Part shown: positions 57,539 through 64,000 of the stretch, piece after piece
How positions within the stretch are numbered: the first letter of the stretch is position 1
Layout of the letters: the number at the start of each line of letters is the position of its first letter
IMG/VR virus record: IMGVR_UViG_3300042894_004766
Coordinates: 1-64,000 of that record
Direction: 5' to 3' (one strand)
From: a virus
Length of the DNA stretch: 64,000 nt
Program-made: the position numbers and the translations under genes
The notes under the pieces: model-generated
What the model was told of the DNA's origin: nothing
The model's database searches: none
The model's input: the letters and a program-made list of their open reading frames with translations, nothing else

Positions 57539-60500
57539 ATGGCAATTCAAATTGGAAAATACAAAAGACCTGGTATCTTCATCGAAGAAATTGACAAGTC
57601 TGTATTCAGTACAGCTACTGTAGAAGGAATAACTAACCTTGTAATGGGAGTTTCTAAAAAAGGACCTGTTAACACACCGATTAGACTAACAACTGTAAAT
57701 GACTTAGAAACAGTTTTTGGTCAGTTGGATAGAAACTTGGAAAGAAAAGGTTCATTTTTTCACAGAACTGTTTCTAAAATGTTAGAAACAAGTCCTGTTT
57801 TCGCAATGAACTTATTGATAACTGATGATACATTAGATATTATTGAATATAAATCTTTGTCTTCTTCTGCGTTAAAAACTAATGATATTAAGAGAGAAGG
57901 ACCTTATAGAAGATTCTTTGATACAACTGGTTTCTGGAAGAAAGATACTGAATCATTTATCAATCTAACAAAAAATAATAGTGGATACTCTGATAGAGCA
58001 TTTAGCTTTACTAACTTATCTGATAGATATATTACAGTTTTTGTAGTAAAAACTGCTGTATCTGGATTTGATAGAACTTTATTAGAGTGGTATGGTTCTA
58101 TTGAAAAAATGCCTGCTTATGTAAGCACAGTAGATTACGCATCTGACTATATGGTTGATGTTGTAGTTGTAGGTGGTGATTGGTCTAACTACAGAGAGTT
58201 AGCAGTTGATAACAGATGGGGTCAATATTTTAATGCAGATGGTTTAATTAAAGGTCAATTAAGAAATTTTGCTAATGATAGAAATATGACTTTATTAGCT
58301 TATTATGAAGGTTTGTCATTGATTCCATATTTTAGAGATTTAGATGGTAAAAATATATTTATCGAAACAACAATAAATAGAGATACTGATTCAACAGGTT
58401 TATACTGTGCATTTAATGCAGATTTAGTAGAACAAGACTTCTATACTGGTTTAGTTGACCTTATAGGTGGTACTTTAGTTGGTTCTGAGAAAAAAACTAT
58501 TGATTTCTTATCTTACAAAGAAACTATTGTAGAGTCAGTAGAATTTTCACAAGTTCCATTGGATTTACCTGGGAATGTTGTTGCTTTATTTGGTACTTAT
58601 TCATATAGTGAAGGTCAATTGGGTCACGCTTATGGTGATCCTGCTCTATCTGGTGTAGTTACTTCAGGTAGATATAGAAGTGCTTGGTTTACAGAAGGTG
58701 CTGTATTACACGTTAGCGTTTTAGAAGGTGGTCAACCTGGTTCTGGATATACTTATGCTGGCTCTGGTACATCATCAACAATAAATGTTAAATATTTTGC
58801 GGATAATTCACAATATGAACCATTTTGTGTTATAGGTGGACAATATGTTCCAGTTGTAGGTGGTACTGTATCAACTACATTGAGATCATCAAACTATCCT
58901 TATAGTAATGCAACTGCAAGTTATACAACTGCATTTACTCTTAACTCAAGTGGAGTTATTTCAAGTGTTAGTAGTTATTCTGCTGGTAATCCTCCATCAG
59001 TTGGAGCAAGTGATATAGTTCTAGGTTTCTTAACAGTTGATGTTTATCAACAAGAATTTATTGAATCATCAATAAATTTTGAAGCGGTTACATTAAGTAC
59101 ATCGGGTGGTATATTTGATTATGTTACTCCTGGTTATGTTGAGGGTATTTATGTTACTGACGGTGTTTATAATGACTTTGGATATGGTACAAGTTCACAA
59201 CATGACTATTATGTTTATGATTTAAGTAATACTCCTGGTTATGCACAAGGTGATGTTCAAGTGGTTTTCTGGGGAACAAATGCTGCGGCAACCTCTAAAA
59301 ACTATAACCAATATAGAAAAATAAAAATGTTTAATACAATTTTATCTTTCATCAATAGTTCTTATAAAGATAGAGCTACTATGATTATTAGTGAAGATGT
59401 AGAAGGTAATAGAACTAAGAAAAGTTTAGCGGGTATGACTGTAACAAATATCGTTACATCAACATCTCAAAACAAATCTTTTGTACTTAAAACTGGATTA
59501 TCTGATGTATCTTACCTAGTTGCAGGTAGATTGATTTTCTATAAAGAAGACAATGAGTTTATACTTGGTACTGATGGTTTACGTACTCATGATATTGCTG
59601 CTACACCAGCACAAGGTATTGTTGCTAAATATTCTACATTCTATGAGAGATATTTTAATGGTTTAATCAATACTCGTGACTACTTCTATGATAATAGACT
59701 ACTTTGTGGTTCTGATGGAATTGTTAATGATCTTATTGATAATGATGGTAATGTTTTAAAAGTAAATGTTACTTTTGTAAATGGTGAAGCTTCTCCAAGT
59801 CCAACAAATATTGCCCCAACATCCGGAGTTACTGGAGATTATGCTGGATATAATTATATTGTTTTCGAAGTAGATGGAATTACCGGTGCTCAAGCAGAAG
59901 ATACTTTAGAATTAGGTTTATTGGAAGAAATTTCATTCCCTCAGTCTGAGAGTAATACTGGTGTATTTACAATAACTCAAAACACTGTTAATCCACAATA
60001 TAGTGCAGTTCAATTAGCAACTGCATTAGGATTTACTGCAAGTAATAATTTCATTGCTTATCCTGTATCTGAGAATGTTACATTTGAACAAGTATTGGAT
60101 GTTACTATGGTTTATAATAATTTAGATAAACATTATTTAAAAATGCTTCTTAATTTAGATGGTACTTTAGAAGTAGACTTTACAGAAAAATCTTTAGAAT
60201 CAATAGAAAATATTGATATACGAACTAACTTTACGTTTAATGTACAGTCAGAATTAAGTAACTTAAAACAAACTATTGAAATTGAAACTCCATCTGGATA
60301 TGTTGAAGTTCCTAATAAAATTTTAGTAAATGGTTCAAGATATACTGAATTAAAAGTTGGTGATTTCTTATTGGCAGATAATGATAATGTTGAATTAGCA
60401 GTTGGTCAATCACCAAGAAATCTTACAAGAGTTTTAAGTAAAAGACAATATGCTGGTAATACTAGTTTATCTGAAATTACTTGTGATGCAAAAATATTAA

Positions 60501-61627
60501 GAACACCATATACTAATGATGTTGGTGGTCAAGATTATCAAACAACAAGATATTCAAGTGTTGATCAATATACAACAACTTATAAAGGTATTTCAATGAA
60601 AGGATTTAGAATGAGACAAGCTTCTTTACCAGATGGTACAGAAAACAGACAAAATCAAGTTTTAAACTTAGTCGCTAAAGGAACTCCATTATTCAAAGCT
60701 TTAATCAATAAAGAAGCATTTGACTTTAGATATTTAATAGATTCATTTGGATTAGGTTTAACTGAAAGATCAAAACAACAATTAGTAGATATTTGTGGTG
60801 AAAGATTAAATGTATTTGGTTTCATAAATATGCCATCATTAAAATCATTCAAAAACTCTTCATCTCCTAGTTTCGTAAACAATGAAGGTACTTTACAAGT
60901 TGAGTATATTGCTAAAGGTGGTGACCCAGAAAGTAATCCTGCATTCCTTTACTCATTCGGTGATGGAAATGGTGTTTCTACAGTTGGTTATTTCACACCT
61001 TACGTAACGGTAAATGATAATGGTAGACCATTAGATTTCCCGCCTGCGTCTTATGTGGCAACTACTTTTATGAGAAAACACATTTCTAACGTAAGTTCAG
61101 TTACTCCTTGGACAATTGCAGCTGGTGTTACAAATGGTAGAATTACTAATATTGCTGGTGTTGAACACGAATTTGATCCGACAGATATTGAATTCTTAAA
61201 TCAAGCACAAATGAATCCAATTGTATTCAAAAGAAATAGAGGATTTGTTATTGAGACAGAAAACACTGCTTTAACACTTTATAAATCAGCATTATCTTTA
61301 ATCCACGTGAGAGAAGTTCTAGTTGAGTTAGAAAGAGAGCTTTCTGCAATGTTACTTGATTACCAATGGAAATTCAACACTCCTGATGTTAGAGCTGAAA
61401 TTAAATTAAGAGCTGATGTTATTTGTGAAACTTATGTAAACAGAAATGGTTTATTTAACTACTTCAACAAAATGGATGATGAGAATAATACATCTGATAT
61501 TATTGATAGTCAAATTGGAGTTCTTGATACTTATGTAGAGCCAATTAAAGGTATGGGTATCATTGTAAATAATGTTACAATTTTAAGAACTGGTGCTATT
61601 GCTGCTGGAGGATTCCAAAACGCATAA
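57539..61627 (+). CDS. giant contractile tail sheath protein, 1362 aa
   Basis: The N-terminus (YKRPGIFIEEIDKS, then MGVSKKGPVNTPIRLT) and the C-terminal ~300 residues (IIVNNVTILRTG, and EVLVELERELSAMLLDYQW) match the contractile-tail sheath family; T4 gp18 has 659 residues. The excess is accounted for by a long middle region (~residues 350-900) of Gly/Ser/Thr/Tyr-rich, beta-type sequence inserted between the conserved ends. This likely forms outward-facing decoration domains on each sheath ring. It ends at a strong terminator. Confidence 0.93.
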   Translation: MAIQIGKYKRPGIFIEEIDKSVFSTATVEGITNLVMGVSKKGPVNTPIRLTTVNDLETVFGQLDRNLERKGSFFHRTVSKMLETSPVFAMNLLITDDTLDIIEYKSLSSSALKTNDIKREGPYRRFFDTTGFWKKDTESFINLTKNNSGYSDRAFSFTNLSDRYITVFVVKTAVSGFDRTLLEWYGSIEKMPAYVSTVDYASDYMVDVVVVGGDWSNYRELAVDNRWGQYFNADGLIKGQLRNFANDRNMTLLAYYEGLSLIPYFRDLDGKNIFIETTINRDTDSTGLYCAFNADLVEQDFYTGLVDLIGGTLVGSEKKTIDFLSYKETIVESVEFSQVPLDLPGNVVALFGTYSYSEGQLGHAYGDPALSGVVTSGRYRSAWFTEGAVLHVSVLEGGQPGSGYTYAGSGTSSTINVKYFADNSQYEPFCVIGGQYVPVVGGTVSTTLRSSNYPYSNATASYTTAFTLNSSGVISSVSSYSAGNPPSVGASDIVLGFLTVDVYQQEFIESSINFEAVTLSTSGGIFDYVTPGYVEGIYVTDGVYNDFGYGTSSQHDYYVYDLSNTPGYAQGDVQVVFWGTNAAATSKNYNQYRKIKMFNTILSFINSSYKDRATMIISEDVEGNRTKKSLAGMTVTNIVTSTSQNKSFVLKTGLSDVSYLVAGRLIFYKEDNEFILGTDGLRTHDIAATPAQGIVAKYSTFYERYFNGLINTRDYFYDNRLLCGSDGIVNDLIDNDGNVLKVNVTFVNGEASPSPTNIAPTSGVTGDYAGYNYIVFEVDGITGAQAEDTLELGLLEEISFPQSESNTGVFTITQNTVNPQYSAVQLATALGFTASNNFIAYPVSENVTFEQVLDVTMVYNNLDKHYLKMLLNLDGTLEVDFTEKSLESIENIDIRTNFTFNVQSELSNLKQTIEIETPSGYVEVPNKILVNGSRYTELKVGDFLLADNDNVELAVGQSPRNLTRVLSKRQYAGNTSLSEITCDAKILRTPYTNDVGGQDYQTTRYSSVDQYTTTYKGISMKGFRMRQASLPDGTENRQNQVLNLVAKGTPLFKALINKEAFDFRYLIDSFGLGLTERSKQQLVDICGERLNVFGFINMPSLKSFKNSSSPSFVNNEGTLQVEYIAKGGDPESNPAFLYSFGDGNGVSTVGYFTPYVTVNDNGRPLDFPPASYVATTFMRKHISNVSSVTPWTIAAGVTNGRITNIAGVEHEFDPTDIEFLNQAQMNPIVFKRNRGFVIETENTALTLYKSALSLIHVREVLVELERELSAMLLDYQWKFNTPDVRAEIKLRADVICETYVNRNGLFNYFNKMDDENNTSDIIDSQIGVLDTYVEPIKGMGIIVNNVTILRTGAIAAGGFQNA

Positions 61628-61644
61628 TCACTTAAATAAATATT

Positions 61645-61674
61645 AAAACCCTTAGAGAAATCTAAGGGTTTTTT
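61645..61674 (+). terminator. terminator after the sheath gene
   Basis: A 12-bp stem AAAACCCTTAGA-GAAA-TCTAAGGGTTTT followed by a T-run. Confidence 0.9.
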
Positions 61675-61755
61675 ATTTTAAACCAATTAGTTATTATTTA
61701 ATATAATAGAGACATTGATTGTATCAATATATAAATAAAAAATAATAATTAAATT

Positions 61756-62700
61756 ATGTCAGATAATAAAAAGGATATGAGTGAAGAAGATTACTTAAAA
61801 AGACATTTAGGTGATATAGACACTACTAAAAAAAATACACCAAGTTCATTTGATGATACTATCACTGAACCAGTACTTGAAAGTACAAGAACTAGTGATC
61901 TACAATATTTTAGCTTTGATGTTAGAGACTTTCCTTGTGGAAAATTCTATCCAATCGGAACTATGTTTATGGTTAGACCGGCACAAGTTAGAGAAATTCA
62001 AGCTTACTCAATGGTAGATGATAATAACTTCTATGATGTGGTTGAAAAAATGAATGATATGTTACAATCGTGTGTTCGTATTAAATATACCGATGGTAGA
62101 GTAGGTTCTTTTTTAGAAGTGAAAGACCAAGATAGAATTTATTTAATTTTCTTAATTAGAGAACTAACATTTCAACAAGGTAATTCATTGACCGTAAATG
62201 CAAAATGTACTTGTGGTGAAGAAATAGCAATAGAATTAAAAAGAGATAACTTTAGATTTCATAAAATTGATGAAAAGTTAGATAAATTTTATTCACCTGC
62301 ATCAAGTTCATTCTCATTTAAAACAATAAATGGTGGTCAGTTTGAAATAACTCCTCCAAATATTGGATTACAAAAAGCTTTCACTGATTATATCATTAAA
62401 GAAAATAATGAGAAAAATACTCCTAATTTATCTTTCTTGAAAATTATTCCATTTATGTTAAATGGTAGATCAAGTATTACTTATGATGGAATTAAAGCAA
62501 AATTAAAAGAATTTCAAGAAATGGATGATATTTCATTTCAATTTTTAAATGCTGCTATAGGTAAAATGACCTTTGGTATAGAAAAATTAGGTAAGGTTTG
62601 TAGTTGTGGTGAGGAGGTTACCACAGAAATGCAGTTTCCCAACGGAACGTCAGGTATTTTCGTTATTCATGATGCCTTTGAAGCATATATTAAAGAATAA
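61756..62700 (+). CDS. baseplate hub protein, T4 gp26-like
   Basis: The 314-aa protein has the gp26/PF12322 layout: MVRPAQVREIQAY near residue 73, a Cys-containing helix MNDMLQSCVRIK, D-x-I-Y-L-I-F-L-I-R, and two zinc-type CxCG sites (CTCGEE near 156 and CSCGEE near 284). Gp26 is a baseplate hub component. The protein ends AYIKE just before a short open frame in the +1 register (62741-62923), see findings. Confidence 0.72.
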   Translation: MSDNKKDMSEEDYLKRHLGDIDTTKKNTPSSFDDTITEPVLESTRTSDLQYFSFDVRDFPCGKFYPIGTMFMVRPAQVREIQAYSMVDDNNFYDVVEKMNDMLQSCVRIKYTDGRVGSFLEVKDQDRIYLIFLIRELTFQQGNSLTVNAKCTCGEEIAIELKRDNFRFHKIDEKLDKFYSPASSSFSFKTINGGQFEITPPNIGLQKAFTDYIIKENNEKNTPNLSFLKIIPFMLNGRSSITYDGIKAKLKEFQEMDDISFQFLNAAIGKMTFGIEKLGKVCSCGEEVTTEMQFPNGTSGIFVIHDAFEAYIKE

Positions 62701-62740
62701 ATTATTACTTCAAAAACATTTCCATACTCAGGAAGCTGCA

Positions 62741-62923
62741 ATGGATGAATGGCCTTTTTGGATGCTTGAAGAAAACATTAAGTTAGTTAATGAAATTCTT
62801 GAAGAAGAAGACAAGAATCAGAAAAAAGAGGAAGAGGGTCAAAGATCTTCAATGCCAGACACTGGATCGATGATGAAAAGTGCTCAAAGTATGACAGGAA
62901 ATATGCAAATGCCTAAATTCTAA
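62741..62923 (+). CDS. small tail-assembly protein, possible frameshift extension of the hub gene
   Basis: From ATG 62741 the product is 60 aa, MDEWPFWMLEENIKLVN followed by an acidic coiled tail and a Met/Ser-rich end. In the same frame, codons upstream of the ATG continue as LLLQKHFHTQEAA back to the stop of the hub gene, with no stop between. This fits a +1 frameshift product analogous to tail-assembly chaperones, or a separate protein with short spacing. Confidence 0.55.
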   Translation: MDEWPFWMLEENIKLVNEILEEEDKNQKKEEEGQRSSMPDTGSMMKSAQSMTGNMQMPKF

Positions 62924-62936
62924 AATAGATAAAAAT

Positions 62937-62966
62937 AAAAAATCCATCAATTTGATGGATTTTTTT
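62937..62966. terminator. bidirectional terminator
   Basis: AAAATCCATCA/TGATGGATTTT stem between convergent genes. Confidence 0.85.
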
Positions 62967-62985
62967 TATTTAATATAAGATGATC

Positions 62986-63609
62986 TTAGTAACCAGAAAC
63001 CAATGGTGGACTGATTGTAAAGTTGTTATCAATATACTCATCAATGAAGTAATCATATGTGAAAGTACCACTAACGTTATCTATGATATTATTTGAAGAC
63101 CAGTCAAGTGAATATCCACTTAGTTTATATAATTGACAGTTTTGAAATGTAACTCTTCTTAAAACAACTCCTTTTTTATCGTGTTGATTTACAATGATAG
63201 TACCAATTAAATCACTTTTATAGTGAAGTGCACCATTTTGAGAGTTGAATGCTAAGTCATACCAAGCTTTCATAGTATTCCAATTCTCCATAGAACCCTG
63301 TTGATTTACATTAACCTGAAAAGGTATAGTAAGCTCACCAGAAGTTTTTGTAGGAGTTGAAAGAAACTCTCTTGTAGAGTATTTGAATCTCTGTTGTTTA
63401 GAGGTTATATCAAATTCAGTTAGGGTAGTAAGGTCTATCTTAGTTGCATTTTGCAATAACAAGATTGGATCTCTACCTTGTGCTTGTAAGATAACAGGTA
63501 ATATAAATGTTATCTCAAATAGGTTTAAATATACTACTTCGTCTGGAAGTGTACCAGGTCCCCCAGGTGAACCAACGCCTTGTAACTGGGTAAAGTGAGG
63601 TAAGGGCAT
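62986..63609 (-). CDS. tail tube protein (gp19-like)
   Basis: The 207-aa protein has the size and beta-rich character of tail tube proteins, with RFKYSTREFLS, a KSDLIGTI strand-turn and FQNCQLYKLSGYSLDW near the C-terminus, as in the gp19 family. The N-terminus is Gly/Pro-rich. Its position in the tail region supports the call. It is on the opposite strand to the sheath, unlike T4. Confidence 0.75.
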   Translation of the reverse strand: MPLPHFTQLQGVGSPGGPGTLPDEVVYLNLFEITFILPVILQAQGRDPILLLQNATKIDLTTLTEFDITSKQQRFKYSTREFLSTPTKTSGELTIPFQVNVNQQGSMENWNTMKAWYDLAFNSQNGALHYKSDLIGTIIVNQHDKKGVVLRRVTFQNCQLYKLSGYSLDWSSNNIIDNVSGTFTYDYFIDEYIDNNFTISPPLVSGY

Positions 63610-63727
63610 ATGTTTTTTAATTATTTTTTATAAATTATATATTATTATTTTTTTATACATATCTGTCTTTTTATTAAATATGTTAAGAAATTTGACATTT
63701 CCACTTTTAGTATATAATATATATTAT

Positions 63728-64000
63728 ATGGAATGTAGTTATAGATATTGTAGTAAAGAGATTAATTATGGTAGACCAGATAGAAAATTCTGTAATAAGA
63801 ATTGTCGATTAAAGGAGAATGCTATAGTTAGAGAGATTAAATCGTTAAATATAAAGTCTAAAAGAGGTAAAGATTTCATAGTAAGGTCTGAAGTAAAACA
63901 TAATTCTAGATATAAATACGATTTAGTGATTTATAAAAATGCCAGGACAAAGGTTCGGATAATATGTCCTGTTCATGGTATATTTGAGCAGACACCAGAT
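63728..64000 (+). CDS. zinc-finger/homing-endonuclease-like protein, truncated by window end
   Basis: The open frame starts at ATG 63728 and runs past the window end. Four Cys (CSYRYC ... CNKNC) form a zinc finger near residues 3-26, followed by a basic linker and the pattern F-I-V-R-S-E-V-K-H-N-S-R-Y-K-Y-D with RIICPVHGIFEQTP, a module common in phage homing-endonuclease-like and DNA-binding proteins. The catalytic part, if any, lies beyond the window. Confidence 0.65.
   Translation, partial: MECSYRYCSKEINYGRPDRKFCNKNCRLKENAIVREIKSLNIKSKRGKDFIVRSEVKHNSRYKYDLVIYKNARTKVRIICPVHGIFEQTPD

Overview
This is an AT-rich segment of a large tailed, contractile (myovirus-type) phage infecting a member of the Bacteroidetes, most likely a flavobacterium. 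Phage identity rests on a T4-gp17-like large terminase (47527-49674), a giant tail sheath (57539-61627), a tail tube protein (62986-63609), a gp26-like baseplate hub protein (61756-62700) and a T4-gp52-like topoisomerase subunit. The host assignment rests on promoters of the form TTTG-N19/20-TAnnTTTG, flavobacterial signal peptides that end at Gln, an initiator tRNA with the Bacteroidetes C1/U72 mismatch, a Bacteroidetes-type ClpS and NusA, and no visible Shine-Dalgarno sites.

Layout. (1) 1-900, minus strand: a cluster of tRNA and tRNA-like genes. Four share a tRNA-Glu-like body but carry extra hairpins grafted into the D-loop, and two of them also into the anticodon loop. (2) 900-3250: small secreted proteins, a PiT phosphate permease and a compact RNA with the hallmarks of RNase P RNA. 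(3) 3250-18950: truncated aminoacyl-tRNA synthetases (GluRS core, LeuRS without editing domain, class II core), a ClpC-like unfoldase, an alarmone-hydrolase-like HD protein, a peptidyl-tRNA-hydrolase/HD fusion with an in-frame TAG near its start, MetK, an Fpg/Nei glycosylase and DHFR. (4) 18950-33150: proteins with a shared N-terminal peptide, including three DnaJ-zinc-repeat paralogues, plus a cytosine methyltransferase, a HAD/tRNA-binding fusion, GIY-YIG and nucleotidyltransferase genes. (5) 33150-46360: ClpP, an M50 membrane protease, a possible u-spanin, NusA, a secreted nuclease, the topoisomerase subunit, an RlaP-like nucleotidyltransferase, envelope coiled-coil proteins, a Swiss-Army-Knife HAD protein and ClpS. 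(6) 46380-64000: terminase, further internal virion candidates and tail genes, ending in a truncated zinc-finger gene.

Three themes run through the window. One is an unusually large RNA and translation toolkit: RNase P RNA, odd tRNAs, minimal synthetases, peptidyl-tRNA hydrolase and tRNA/RNA-repair type enzymes. It suggests protection or remodelling of tRNA, for example against tRNA-cleaving host defences. The second is a dispersed but potentially complete Clp proteolysis set (ClpC-like, ClpP, ClpS). The third is a short N-terminal motif of the form M-K-x-L-K-x-F/Y-x-E on about eighteen otherwise unrelated proteins. It resembles the T4 capsid-targeting sequence and suggests a large set of proteins packaged in the head and delivered with the DNA. 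Functions given for unrecognised genes are inference only.
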